Of a stretch of 50,491 nt of DNA, positions 8,238 to 17,134 are shown in pieces. Origin of the DNA: Nostoc sp. NMS9 (GTDB taxonomy: Bacteria > Cyanobacteriota > Cyanobacteriia > Cyanobacteriales > Nostocaceae); contig NZ_JABXKL010000067.1 in the NCBI RefSeq assembly GCF_017114995.1, positions 1 through 50,491 of the forward strand. Direction: 5' to 3'. A program made the translations under genes and the position numbers. How positions within the stretch are numbered: position 1 is the first letter of the stretch; the number at the start of each line of letters is the position of its first letter. The notes beneath the pieces are model-generated. The model did not search any database, was not told where the DNA came from, and was given only the letters and a program-made list of their open reading frames with translations.

Positions 8238-8702
8238 CTAATCTTGACTTGCTGCCATAGCCCGAATAATATCACCACGAGTGAGGATACCAATTACTTG
8301 ACCCGTGCCCTCAAGTACTGGCAAGCGATGAACACTGCGATCGTGCATGATTGTAGCTGCTTCTTTTAAAGTTTTGTCAGGGGAAATAGCGATCGGGTTT
8401 TTACTCATCACCTCCCCGACGGTTTGCCCTAGAGCCTTATGCAAATCACGGTCATACGTAGCAGGATTTTTTAAATAGATAACACTATCAAGAAACATAA
8501 TGTACGCAGGTGGAGTAACACCAGTTTCTTGCCACATCAAATCGGTTTCCGAGATAATGCCCACCAATTTACCGAGATCGTCCACAACAGGTAGTCCGCT
8601 GATATGGCGTTCTGCGAGAATTTGGATAGCTTCCTTGAGTGGAGTTTCCTCCCGGACAACAATAGGATCGCGGCTCATCACATCGGCAACGGTTTTAGGC
8701 AT
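8238..8702 (-). CDS. Tandem CBS domain protein
   Basis: A 154-residue protein consisting of one CBS pair (Bateman module) and nothing else. CBS1 spans about 3-62 (VADVMSRDPIVV, HISGLPVVDDLGKLVGIISETDL) and CBS2 about 94-150 (VGEVMSKNPIAISPDKTL, HRLPVLEGTGQVIGILTRGDII). The linker between them holds a WQETGVTPPAYIMFLDSVIY segment common in cyanobacterial members. CBS pairs bind adenosyl nucleotides and regulate partner proteins, and the partner here is unknown. The start is ATG 8700-8702. It lies on the same strand as nblB, 105 bp upstream. Confidence 0.88.
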   Translation of the reverse strand: MPKTVADVMSRDPIVVREETPLKEAIQILAERHISGLPVVDDLGKLVGIISETDLMWQETGVTPPAYIMFLDSVIYLKNPATYDRDLHKALGQTVGEVMSKNPIAISPDKTLKEAATIMHDRSVHRLPVLEGTGQVIGILTRGDIIRAMAASQD

Positions 8703-8804
8703 TTATTTGCTGACACCTCAAATCAAAGTCCCTGCGCCTATTGTAGAAAATTGCGGGACTCAACCTGATGCAATTAATAGATTGTTACGGGATTAGTCAT
8801 TAGA

Positions 8805-8882
8805 AATTGGGAATTGGGCATTGGGCATTGGGCATTGGGGATTGGTTATTAATTATTTTCCTCTGCTCCCTCTGCTTCTTTC
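8805..8882. repeat. GGGCATT heptamer tract
   Basis: About three GGGCATT units plus degenerate copies, then GATTGGTTATTAATTATTTT and a pyrimidine-rich CTCTGCTCCCTCTGC stretch. It is the inverted form of the tract at 3362 and runs up to the stop codon of mutT. Confidence 0.85.
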
Positions 8883-9299
8883 CTACTCCCCAATCCCTTT
8901 TAATGCAGCAATAATTTGAGTATTTGCTTTAGGAAAACTAAACTGCTCCAGTTCTTCCAAAGTTACCCAGCGAATTTCATCGGATTCCAAAGGTTGAGGG
9001 ATACCTGTAACATGGCGGCAATGATGTACTGTGAGGGTAACGCGCAAGTTTGTATAACTGTGTTCAATAGTAATCAGATGCTCTCCCACTTCAATTACTA
9101 TTCCCAGTTCTTCGTAAATTTCCCGTTGGATACATTCTTGAATGGTTTCACCAGGCTCTATTTTACCACCAGGAAATTCCCATAAACCACCCATCGCTCC
9201 TTCTGGACGACGACGGTCAATTAAAATTTGCTTTTGGTCATTCCAAATTACTGCAACACCGATGATTTTATGGGGTGGGAAAGAACTGGTTTCACTCAT
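8883..9299 (-). CDS. mutT: MutT-type 8-oxo-dGTP diphosphatase (Nudix)
   Basis: A 138-residue MutT-type Nudix hydrolase that would remove oxidised dGTP before incorporation. The full Nudix box is present: GGKIEPGETIQEC followed by REIYEELGI, matching Gx5Ex7REUxEExGU. The N-terminal part KIIGVAVIWNDQKQILIDRRR and the GGLWEFPGGK segment are typical of the MutT group. I start at Met MSETSSFPPHK (9297-9299). The longer frame to 9362 adds 21 residues read from repeat-like sequence. A leftward transcript would run on towards the CBS gene through the repeat tract. Confidence 0.87.
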   Translation of the reverse strand: MSETSSFPPHKIIGVAVIWNDQKQILIDRRRPEGAMGGLWEFPGGKIEPGETIQECIQREIYEELGIVIEVGEHLITIEHSYTNLRVTLTVHHCRHVTGIPQPLESDEIRWVTLEELEQFSFPKANTQIIAALKGIGE

Positions 9300-9360
9300 A
9301 ATTGAATGGGGAGTAGGGAGTAGGGAAAGAATTCCTGAATTTTGACTCTTGACTAATAAC

Positions 9361-9398
9361 AAAACTCGGCAGACTAGTTGTAACTCTGCCGAGTTTTG
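9361..9398. terminator. Strong bidirectional hairpin
   Basis: A 13-bp stem, AAAACTCGGCAGA with TCTGCCGAGTTTT, and a loop of about 11 nt. It ends in T-rich sequence on either strand. It lies upstream of mutT and shields it from leftward readthrough. Confidence 0.65.
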
Positions 9399-9654
9399 AT
9401 TTACTTATTGTAAAGGTCATCTAGCACTGTTCGTTTATCCACAAATGTGCATTAATCATTTATAAATACACCTCTAATATCGTGTCTGGTTAAAAACTTA
9501 TTATTCAGACCGTAGAGGCTTAGAGGGGAGGAATTTTCTGGCTTTCTGCATCGGTTGGAGAGTTATGACTAACTACCCTGACATCATATAATTGATTGAA
9601 TTAATCACAAAATTACAGGAGTTCACAGAGAAGCGAAATCAAAGACTCCGCGTT

Positions 9655-9735
9655 CCTCTGCGCCAACCTCAGCGTTCCTACCCTGCGGGAAGGCGTTCGC
9701 GTAGCGTCTCGTAGAGAAGCGCCTATGCGTTGAAA
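9655..9735. repeat. Dispersed GCGTTCGCGTAGCG-type repeat
   Basis: The segment around GGCGTTCGCGTAGCGTCTCGTAGAGAAGCGCC contains self-complementary blocks (GGCG...CGCC, CTCGTAGAG). I recognise this type of sequence as one of the common dispersed repeats of Nostoc genomes. It lies in the roughly 600-bp gap 9300-9904. Apart from the hairpin at 9361 I find no gene in this gap. Confidence 0.6.
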
Positions 9736-9904
9736 TTTCAACCTGAATTCGTCACTATTTTGGATATTTTAAAAAACTTAGCTGATGTATAATCGGGAAT
9801 TAGCGGCAAAGATTTCGCAGAGACTTATTTTCAATTCGTATCGCCGTAACTATGACTAGCTATCAGCCCAACAATATTGATTTAATTTCCCAAATTTTAC
9901 ATTT

Positions 9905-10249
9905 CTAGTCAATTTCGCTGTTGTCGGTTTCAGATCCTTGTAGAGCCATTTCAAAATTCATTCTCTGTTCAGCGTTACGCAAGAAATAACCACTAATCAT
10001 CGCAGAAGCAAGAAGCCTACCTAGATTTTCCCGGTTTGTGGTTACAGTAACACCAAAGTGTTCTGAAGGTAGATTACCTAATAGTCCTGTAATATTCCGT
10101 TCCATCACCTGAAACACTTCGGCAGACGTGGGTTTGGATAGCTGGGTAACTGCCTCTGGACTCAAGGATTTAACGTACTGCCAGAGTAAATCGTTAGTTT
10201 CTGATTCGCTATTAAAAAATTCTGAGACACGATTGGATGGGTTACTCAT
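9905..10249 (-). CDS. DUF760 family protein
   Basis: A 114-residue cytosolic helical protein of the DUF760 type, with the segments NDLLWQYVKSLSPEAVTQLSKP, VFQVMERNITGLLGNLP and LLASAMISGYFLRNAEQRMNFE. The family is conserved in cyanobacteria and plastids and its function is not established. The start is ATG 10247-10249, preceded (on its strand) by AGGAGCTAAAAA, an acceptable ribosome-binding site. It lies downstream of the sigma factor gene on the same strand, with a 222-bp gap. Confidence 0.8.
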   Translation of the reverse strand: MSNPSNRVSEFFNSESETNDLLWQYVKSLSPEAVTQLSKPTSAEVFQVMERNITGLLGNLPSEHFGVTVTTNRENLGRLLASAMISGYFLRNAEQRMNFEMALQGSETDNSEID

Positions 10250-10471
10250 TTTTTAGCTCCTTAACTACCACTATTAGCTGCGGTGCTTGTGATTTGAATA
10301 TTAAATGTCTGTTTTGGATTTGACTTAGTTATTTTGTCTTCCTGTCAACTAATGTAACAGCCTAACGTAAGAGTGGAAGTAGGTGTAACCGTACCAAAGT
10401 CAGCGTATTTTCTCACCCCAATAAATAGGTGAGGAGTGGGGAGTTAATTACAAACTCATCACTCCTAACTT

Positions 10472-11470
10472 CTAACTTGCCAAATATTCATCCATATTGG
10501 CTTTAGACTTGCGAAGTTTGCTTAAGGCTTCCCGTTCAATTTGTCGGACTCGTTCTCGACTGATGTTCAATATTTCACCAATTCTAGCCAGAGTCAGGGC
10601 TTGTCCATCAGTTAAGCCAAAGCGCAGCGTGATTACTTCCCTCTGTTGTGGCGTGAGATCGCCCATTAGGCGATCTAAGTCATAAGATAGGGAAGATTGC
10701 ATAACAAACTCTTCGGGAGAAGCCCCTGGATCTTCCAGCATTTCTCCGAGTTCGGTGTCGTAGTTATCACCCAGCCGCAAATCCAAGGAAAGAGGCAAAC
10801 GCGCCTTTTCTAAATACTCTCGCACTTGTTTGGGCGTCAATTCTAATTCTTGAGCTAGCTCCCCAGCCGTAGGAGCGCGTCCCAACTTTTGAGACAATTG
10901 GCGCTGTGCCTTTTTAATCTTATTTAATTTTTCAGTGATATGGATCGGCAACCGAATTGTACGAGCTTTTTCGGCTATAGCACGAGTAATAGCTTGCCGA
11001 ATCCACCAATAGGCATAAGTAGAAAATCTGTACCCTTTGGTGGGGTCAAACTTTTCTACACCCCGTTGCATACCGATACTACCTTCTTGGATCAAGTCCA
11101 GTAAATCGACGTTGCGCTTGATGTATTTTTTGGCAACGGAGACTACCAGCCGCAAATTGGCTTCTACCATCTTGCGCTTGGCAATTTCACCATCTGCGAT
11201 CGCTTCGTTCAACTCTGCTGGTTCTAGGTTTGTTGCTGTGGCCCACTCTTCTAGAGTCGGTTGATGACCTAGCTGCGTGGCAAGAGATTCCCTTGATTCG
11301 TGCAAAGCACAGGAACGTTGCACCTGTTTACCATAGAAAATCTCTTCCTCGTGGGTTAAGAGTGGCACACGGCCAATCTCACGCAGGTAAGTCCGCACGA
11401 GGTCTGTGGCTGTCTGAGCGGTCTTCATGGCGCTACTCTTTGGTAATGATGGGGTTGGCGGTAGGGTCAT
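10472..11470 (-). CDS. Group 2 sigma-70 family RNA polymerase sigma factor
   Basis: A 332-residue RpoD-like factor without the long acidic N terminus of principal SigA, hence group 2. Region 1.2 is DLVRTYLREIGRVPLLTHEEEI. Region 2 (about 95-165) includes LRLVVSVAKKYI, DLLDLIQEGSIGM and YRFSTYAYWWIRQAI. Region 3 follows, and region 4 has LTPQQREVITLRFGL and the helix-turn-helix ISRERVRQIEREAL. Cyanobacteria hold several such factors (SigB to SigE) for light, carbon and nitrogen stress. I cannot tell which one this is from memory. The start at MTLPPTPSL could be 14 residues too far upstream, since an internal Met precedes KTAQTATDLV. Confidence 0.93.
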   Translation of the reverse strand: MTLPPTPSLPKSSAMKTAQTATDLVRTYLREIGRVPLLTHEEEIFYGKQVQRSCALHESRESLATQLGHQPTLEEWATATNLEPAELNEAIADGEIAKRKMVEANLRLVVSVAKKYIKRNVDLLDLIQEGSIGMQRGVEKFDPTKGYRFSTYAYWWIRQAITRAIAEKARTIRLPIHITEKLNKIKKAQRQLSQKLGRAPTAGELAQELELTPKQVREYLEKARLPLSLDLRLGDNYDTELGEMLEDPGASPEEFVMQSSLSYDLDRLMGDLTPQQREVITLRFGLTDGQALTLARIGEILNISRERVRQIEREALSKLRKSKANMDEYLAS

Positions 11471-11896
11471 TAAGGGATAGATGCTTTCTTTATTTATTAG
11501 GGTGCTACCCAGTCAGACTGGGAACCTATGCTATGGTTTGCAACTTACGCGCCTGAGAAACTCGGCTGCTCATAATAATCAAATTTAGGCTTCTTAACTG
11601 CTAAAACTACAGTTATTTCCTACTTTTCACAAGTATCTACAGTTAGATAAAAGGTTGCTTTTTAAACATTTTTTATGCAAGTCCTATTAATAATTGTAAC
11701 ATTTATGAGAAGATTTTGGCTAGATGGCGACATGAAATTTCCTGGTTTTTCCAGTTCATCTAACGTTGCCCTCTATCTTAAGGCTGACTAAAAGTCAATT
11801 TAAGAAATGATCTGGTTCAAATAATTTTCCTCATATTTGTTAAAGTATCTCAATGAGAACTATATTCATTCTCTTCTAACAATTGTTTAATTTTTT

Positions 11897-11997
11897 CTGG
11901 GAATTGGGAATTGTAAATGGGGAATTGGGCATGGGGCATGGGGCATTGGGTGTAGTTATTCCCCTTGTCTCCCCTGCTCCCCTGCTTCCCTGCTCCC
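11897..11997. repeat. Heptamer and pyrimidine-rich repeat tract
   Basis: GGGAATT, GGGCATG and GGGCATT units followed by TCCCCTGCTCCCCTGCTTCCCTGCTCCCC. It abuts the stop codon of carB. The remaining 11471-11896, upstream of the sigma gene, is AT-rich; I see no ORF or strong hairpin in it, and it should contain the sigma gene promoter. Confidence 0.85.
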
Positions 11998-14900
11998 CTA
12001 CTCTCTAGCGATCGGGCAGTACTCTTGGATAGTTTTTACATCCAAAGTCGTATTTTGTAAGGAACGGATGGCGGCGACGGTAGCTTTTGCACCGGCTATG
12101 GTAGTAATGATGGGAATTTTGTAAGCTAAGGCTGTGCGGCGGATTAACCTAGCATCAGTCTGGGCTTCTTCCCCTGATGGTGTGTTGATAATAAGTTGGA
12201 TTTTCTGGTTTTTGATCGCATCTAGGACGTGGGGACGACCTTCATGGAGTTTTAACACTAATTCAATATTTAACCCCTGTTCCAGAAGAACTCGGCGTGT
12301 ACCAAGGGTAGCCATCACTGTAAAGCCCAAATCGATAAATTCCTTCACCACACCACTTGCAGCAGCTTTATCGCGATCGCTCATTGATACAAATACAGTT
12401 CCCGTTAACGGTAAACGCTCCCCAGCACCCATTTCCGCTTTGGCAAAGGCACGGCCAAAGTCGCTGTCAATCCCCATCACCTCACCAGTGGATCTCATTT
12501 CTGGGCCCAATATTGTATCAGTTCCTGGGAATTTATTAAAGGGTAATACAGCTTCTTTTACAGCAATATGTGTGGGAATGACTTCCTCTGTAAAATTTAG
12601 CTCCTCTAAGGTTTTGCCCGACATAATTAAGGATGCTAGTTTCGCTAACTGCACACCCGTAGCTTTAGATACAAATGGCACTGTGCGGGAAGCGCGCGGG
12701 TTAGCTTCTAGAATGTAAACTTGGGGAGAATAGCTGCTTGCGCCCACAACAGCAAATTGAATATTCATCAACCCTACGACAGACAATGCTTGTGCTAGCT
12801 GTATCGTCCAAGTGCGAATCTGATTGAGAACTGCTGGTGATAGGGAAATGGAAGGTAAGGAACAAGCGGAATCTCCTGAGTGAATCCCTGCTTGTTCGAT
12901 GTGTTCCATGATGCCACCAATCACCACCCTTCCTGTATGATCGGCGATCGCATCAACATCGACTTCAATCGCGTTTTCCAAAAACTTATCAATCAAAATC
13001 GGATGTTCTGGTTCTACTAGTACCGCAAAGGTCATGTAGCGTTCCAACTCAGTATCGGAATAGACGATTTCCATCGCCCGTCCCCCCAACACATAGCTAG
13101 GACGCACCACCACCGGATAGCCAATGCGTTTGGCGACAATCAGCGCATCTTCGTAAGTCCGGGCAATACCATTGGGCGGTTGTGAAATATTCAACTCTTG
13201 GAGAATCTTTTCAAACCGTTCCCGGTTTTCTGCCATGTCTATGGAATCGGGTGATGTACCCCAAATTTTAGTGAGCAGTCCTGATGTGTCATTGTTAAGA
13301 AACTCTTGTAATGGGATAGCCAACTTCAGCGGTGTTTGTCCGCCAAACTGGATTATCACCCCAACTGGATTTTCAGTTTCGATGATGTTAAGGACATCTT
13401 CTTTTGTTAAAGGCTCAAAGTAAAGGCGATCGCTGGTATCGTAATCTGTGGAAACTGTCTCTGGGTTAGAGTTGACCATAATTGTCTCATAGCCCGCTTT
13501 CTTCAAAGCATAGGCGGCATGACAACAACAATAATCAAACTCAATTCCCTGCCCAATGCGGTTGGGGCCACCACCCAAAATTAATACTTTTGGTTTGGTT
13601 GCTGGCAAAACTTCTGTTTCCTCTTCGTAGCTAGAATAATAGTAAGGGGTAAATGCTTCAAACTCAGCGGCGCAGGTATCTACGGTTTTATAAACTGGGA
13701 TGATTCCTAATGACTTGCGGTAGGCGCGAACTTCATCTTCAGTGGTTTTGGTGGCGTAAGCAATCTGGCGATCGCTATATCCGTCCCGCTTCACTTCATA
13801 AAGTTGCTCTTTTGTCAATTGCTGTAAAGGTGTCCGCTTGAGAAATTTCTCGACATCTAGCAGTTGCTGAAATTTATCTAGGAACCACGGGTCAATACCA
13901 GTCAGTTCATAGATTTCCTCAGCACTAATTCCTAGTTGCAAGGCATGGCGCACGGAGAAAATGCGATCGGGGTTAGGTGTCCGCAGTTGGGCGCGAATTT
14001 GTTCACCACTGGGTAATTTTTCGGCTTTGTCGCAACCCCAACCAGCGCGTCCGGTTTCGAGCGATCGCAGTGCCTTTTGGAAGGATTCGTTAAACGTCCG
14101 CCCAATTGCCATTGCTTCCCCGACAGATTTCATTTGGGTTGTCAGCACTGGGTCGGAACCGGGGAACTTTTCAAAGGCGAAGCGGGGGATTTTTGTCACC
14201 ACATAGTCAATTGTCGGCTCAAAGGATGCAGGAGTTTTCTTGGTGATGTCATTTTTAATTTCATCCAAGGTGTAGCCCACAGCCAATTTTGCGGCCATTT
14301 TGGCAATGGGGAAACCCGTGGCTTTGGAAGATAAAGCTGAACTGCGGGAAACACGGGGGTTCATCTCAATTACAACCACATCCCCATTAAGCGGATTAAC
14401 AGCAAACTGGATATTAGAACCGCCAGTTTCCACACCAATCTCGCGGATGATTTTAATTGCCATATCCCGCAGCCTTTGATATTCTTTATCAGTGAGGGTT
14501 TGCGCGGGAGCAACGGTAATCGAGTCTCCGGTGTGGATGCCCATCGGGTCAAGGTTTTCGATGGAACAGATAATCACCACGTTATCTGCCAAGTCACGCA
14601 TCACTTCGAGTTCATATTCTTTCCAGCCGAGTAAAGACTGGTCAATGAGAATTTGCGAAACAGGGCTAGCATCTATACCTACCTGTGCCATTTCTTCAAA
14701 TTCTTCTTGGTTGTAGGCAATACCGCCGCCACTTCCACCCATTGTGAAAGCTGGACGAATAATTAGGGGATAAGTACCAATTTGGCGGGCAACAGCTTTG
14801 GCTTCTTCTAAAGATTCGGCTGTATCGCTGGGACAAACAGCTATCCCAATCCTTGCCATTGCATCACCAAACAGTTTTCGATCTTCGGCTTTTTCGATCG

Positions 14901-15264
14901 CTGGTAGTTTCGCGCCGATTAACTCAACGCCGTACTTTTCCAACACGCCATTTTTGGCTAAAGCAACGGCGAGATTGAGGGCGGTTTGTCCTCCCATCGT
15001 CGGTAGTAGAGCATCGGGGCGTTCTTTTTCGATGACTTTTTCGACCAATTCTGGAGTTAGCGGCTCAATGTAAGTGCGATCGGCCGTTTCCGGGTCGGTC
15101 ATAATCGTTGCAGGGTTAGAGTTGACCAAAACCACTTCATAACCTTCTTCTCGGAGCGCTTTGCAGGCTTGAGTGCCAGAGTAGTCAAACTCACAGGCTT
15201 GTCCGATCACAATTGGACCAGAACCTAACAGTAGAATCTTCTGGAGGTCGTCACGGCGGGGCAT
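11998..15264 (-). CDS. carB: Carbamoyl-phosphate synthase large subunit
   Basis: A 1088-residue enzyme making carbamoyl phosphate from bicarbonate, ATP and glutamine-derived ammonia, for arginine and pyrimidines. It shows two homologous halves, each with a pre-ATP-grasp domain (LLLGSGPIVIGQACEFDYSG and LILGGGPNRIGQGIEFDYCC) and an ATP-grasp domain (ending EMNPRVSRSSALSSKATGFP and EANPRASRTVPFVSKATGV). An oligomerisation domain lies between them. The last about 140 residues form the MGS-like allosteric domain (LPLTGTVFVSMSDRDK, INTPSGEEAQTDARLIRRTAL). The start is ATG 15262-15264. The small subunit carA is not in the window, which is normal in cyanobacteria. Large antisense ORFs here are shadows. 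Confidence 0.98.
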   Translation of the reverse strand: MPRRDDLQKILLLGSGPIVIGQACEFDYSGTQACKALREEGYEVVLVNSNPATIMTDPETADRTYIEPLTPELVEKVIEKERPDALLPTMGGQTALNLAVALAKNGVLEKYGVELIGAKLPAIEKAEDRKLFGDAMARIGIAVCPSDTAESLEEAKAVARQIGTYPLIIRPAFTMGGSGGGIAYNQEEFEEMAQVGIDASPVSQILIDQSLLGWKEYELEVMRDLADNVVIICSIENLDPMGIHTGDSITVAPAQTLTDKEYQRLRDMAIKIIREIGVETGGSNIQFAVNPLNGDVVVIEMNPRVSRSSALSSKATGFPIAKMAAKLAVGYTLDEIKNDITKKTPASFEPTIDYVVTKIPRFAFEKFPGSDPVLTTQMKSVGEAMAIGRTFNESFQKALRSLETGRAGWGCDKAEKLPSGEQIRAQLRTPNPDRIFSVRHALQLGISAEEIYELTGIDPWFLDKFQQLLDVEKFLKRTPLQQLTKEQLYEVKRDGYSDRQIAYATKTTEDEVRAYRKSLGIIPVYKTVDTCAAEFEAFTPYYYSSYEEETEVLPATKPKVLILGGGPNRIGQGIEFDYCCCHAAYALKKAGYETIMVNSNPETVSTDYDTSDRLYFEPLTKEDVLNIIETENPVGVIIQFGGQTPLKLAIPLQEFLNNDTSGLLTKIWGTSPDSIDMAENRERFEKILQELNISQPPNGIARTYEDALIVAKRIGYPVVVRPSYVLGGRAMEIVYSDTELERYMTFAVLVEPEHPILIDKFLENAIEVDVDAIADHTGRVVIGGIMEHIEQAGIHSGDSACSLPSISLSPAVLNQIRTWTIQLAQALSVVGLMNIQFAVVGASSYSPQVYILEANPRASRTVPFVSKATGVQLAKLASLIMSGKTLEELNFTEEVIPTHIAVKEAVLPFNKFPGTDTILGPEMRSTGEVMGIDSDFGRAFAKAEMGAGERLPLTGTVFVSMSDRDKAAASGVVKEFIDLGFTVMATLGTRRVLLEQGLNIELVLKLHEGRPHVLDAIKNQKIQLIINTPSGEEAQTDARLIRRTALAYKIPIITTIAGAKATVAAIRSLQNTTLDVKTIQEYCPIARE

Positions 15265-15375
15265 AGTCGTTGCCTTGGAATACGAGAATACAAATCCTGA
15301 TCATTTTAAGGGTCTTTACCCCCTCTGGTGCTTTTTATTATTTTATTATTAAGTTTTCTAAGTTTGATGACAGGA

Positions 15376-15466
15376 AGGGAGTGGGTCAGCAGGGGAGCAG
15401 GGGAGAATAATTAATAACCAATGCCCAATCCCCAATGCCCAATGCCCAATGCCCAACAATTATTTT
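15376..15466. repeat. GGGGAGCA and CCCAATG repeat tract
   Basis: The same composite as at 3362: two GGGGAGCAG units, AATAATTAATAACCAATGCC, then four or five CCCAATG heptamers ending in CCCAACAA. It lies in the 539-bp gap between dps and carB. The rest of this gap is AT-rich with no gene seen. Confidence 0.88.
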
Positions 15467-15688
15467 GTATTCCTAATTTTATTTAATTATGATGCTCAAC
15501 TTTCTAAAGCTTTTGCGAATCTTTATTATTTGATCTGATGAACCTTGCAATAAATGATGATTTATTTTGGTATATATCTGTCTGCTTATTTATGCACAAA
15601 TAGATTACTTAGATAAAAATTTATCTTAACTAGCTAATTGATAAATATTTTCAACGTTAAATATTATATAAATATGTTTACTTAGATT

Positions 15689-15730
15689 AAAAATGGCAGA
15701 GAAATAGGGATACCATTCTCTGCCATTTTT
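15689..15730. terminator. Strong terminator downstream of dps
   Basis: A perfect 15-bp stem (15689-15703 with 15716-15730), GGCAGAGAA core, 12-nt loop and A/T-tracts at both edges, so it can act on both strands. It lies about 75 bp past the stop of the leftward dps gene. Confidence 0.75.
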
Positions 15731-15803
15731 TATAATATTTTAATAGTTGGTGCTGCCAACTTTTTCTTTCAGTCTAGGTAGACAAATCTAGATTATGAGA
15801 ATT

Positions 15804-16358
15804 TCAGCTTTGAGCTGCTTGGACAAACCCTAAAGTTAAGCTGTCTTTGGCGAGGAAGTGAGATAAATGATACGCACGTTCCTCAGTTTTCAACAAAATC
15901 TTTTCGTACAGATAGCGTGTGCCCCGATCGCCTAAACTCTCTGCCTGAGCGGCTTGACGACGAATTACGCCAATGATTGCTTGTTCGGCAGCTAGGTCAT
16001 TTTCCACCATTTGGCGAGAGGAATATACGCCTTCAGATTCTTGCTCAAAACAGGTTAATTCTGCTAATTTGCTGAAGGTAGCTACTGGCACACCACCCAG
16101 TCCATCCAAACGTTCTCCAATTTCATGAACGTGGTCTTGTACTTGGTTGTAGCTTTCGTTAAAAAACTCATGCAGAGAATAAAATTCTGAGCCTTCAACT
16201 ACAAAATGATGCTTTTGGTACTGCAAGTACAGTGCCTGGAAACTAGCTAATACAACGTTAAATCCTTCTGTAACTGGAGCTGTTACGCTGTGATCCAGCA
16301 ACACAGGATTGTCATATACATGACCAAAATTCCGTAACAAAGTTTGCGTTTCAGACAT
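15804..16358 (-). CDS. dps: Dps-family ferritin-like protein
   Basis: A 184-residue member of the Dps/ferritin-like family, which stores iron and detoxifies peroxide as a 12-mer. The four-helix core contains the segments ALYLQYQKHHFVVEGSEFYS, LHEFFNESYNQVQDHVHEIGERL and NDLAAEQAIIGVIRRQAAQAE. The His and Asp/Glu residues in HHF, HEFF and QDHVHEIGER fit the inter-subunit ferroxidase site, although the first helix departs from the simplest Dps consensus. Nostoc strains carry several Dps paralogues and I cannot assign which one this is. The start is ATG 16356-16358, preceded by GAGGAGAAC, a good ribosome-binding site. It is monocistronic with its own strong terminator. Confidence 0.88.
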   Translation of the reverse strand: MSETQTLLRNFGHVYDNPVLLDHSVTAPVTEGFNVVLASFQALYLQYQKHHFVVEGSEFYSLHEFFNESYNQVQDHVHEIGERLDGLGGVPVATFSKLAELTCFEQESEGVYSSRQMVENDLAAEQAIIGVIRRQAAQAESLGDRGTRYLYEKILLKTEERAYHLSHFLAKDSLTLGFVQAAQS

Positions 16359-16574
16359 TGTTCTCCTCGCTATTTAGCAATTATAGATTTTAACTGCTCA
16401 TTCTTTACATATTAACATTTTCACAATCAGAGCAAGCCAATTTGCCATCACAAGATTTTGTATTTTTGTTTACTAAAAGTCTTAAGTTTATTGTTTGCTG
16501 GATTATCGTACGCTCATCAAGTTATGTATATTTCTCATTACTGTTGACATGAAAAGTTAAGTGGGCATATATTC

Positions 16575-16655
16575 CGAGGGGAGTGAGGAGAAATGGGGGA
16601 GTAAATGCCTCTTTGCCCTGATACTCCTCGTCATCTCCCTAATCTCCCTCATGAG
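16575..16655. repeat. Purine/pyrimidine inverted tract
   Basis: GAGGGGAGTGAGGAG at the left and CTCCTCGTCATCTCCCTAATCTCCCTC at the right can pair imperfectly around an ATGCCTCTTTGCCC loop. It is the only structure I see in the 409-bp gap 16359-16767, which must also carry the dps promoter. Confidence 0.5.
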
Positions 16656-16767
16656 ATGATTGCAAGAATTTTATTTTTTTTCCAAAATTAATGAGAATTC
16701 TTTGCACTTAAGGTATGCTGGTTTTAAGACACTAGACTACTAAGACTTTCAAAAAGCAGGGAGTTAA

Positions 16768-17071
16768 ATGGCGGTAGTTACTGCAAGTTTGTTGCACTTT
16801 GAGGGCAATTCTCTTGAAATCGTATAGTTCAGAAATACAAATAAACCACCTTGTAGAGGTGAATTGGGTAGACCGCTGGCAAGTCTATCAACGTCTAGAG
16901 GAGTTAGACATTCCCTGTAGTTGTGCGGCTAACCAGCCATTAAAAGTTGAAATTAGCAATCTGACTGCGGCTGTTCAACTTTGGAGTGTAGTACGGCGAT
17001 TTACAGCCCCTCGTCAAGACCAGATTTGGACTCTTGAGTGTTGCTGGAAAAGTCGCTACCAACAGTTCTAA
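16768..17071 (+). pseudogene. Small conserved-looking gene with an apparent 16-nt frameshifting insertion
   Basis: A well-placed ribosome-binding site (AGGGAG, 16758-16763) precedes ATG 16768, but that frame stops after 19 codons at 16825-16827. The frame that continues to 17071 has no ATG at its start, only TTG codons. It encodes IQINHLVEVNWVDRWQVYQRLEELDIPC, IQLWSVV-like VQLWSVVRRFTAPRQDQIW and a final CCWKSRYQQF. The two GAAAT copies at 16816 and 16832 are 16 nt apart. Removing one 16-nt unit joins the frames into a single protein of about 95 residues, starting MAVVTASLLHFEGN. It resembles a small cyanobacterial family of unknown function. The tail frame might still be translated from a TTG by coupling. 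Confidence 0.55.
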
Positions 17072-17120
17072 TTTTTTTTTAGCTGCTGAGAATATCTTGC
17101 TTGATAGCTTGTATTAATTA

Positions 17121-17128
17121 AAAGGAGG
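17121..17128 (+). promoter_or_regulatory. Near-perfect Shine-Dalgarno site
   Basis: AAAGGAGG lies 6 bases before ATG 17135. It is unusually strong for this window and fixes the start of the [2Fe-2S] protein. Confidence 0.8.
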
Positions 17129-17134
17129 TTAAAA

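Noticed and set aside
9564..9590. Very short ORF in the 9300-9904 gap as a photosystem small subunit
   Set aside because: The frame stops after eight codons and shows no membrane helix. A leftward 16-codon frame nearby is equally unconvincing.
12134..12718. 194-codon ORF opposite carB
   Set aside because: It lies wholly inside the conserved carB frame on the other strand, is low in complexity and has no family motif. It is a shadow.
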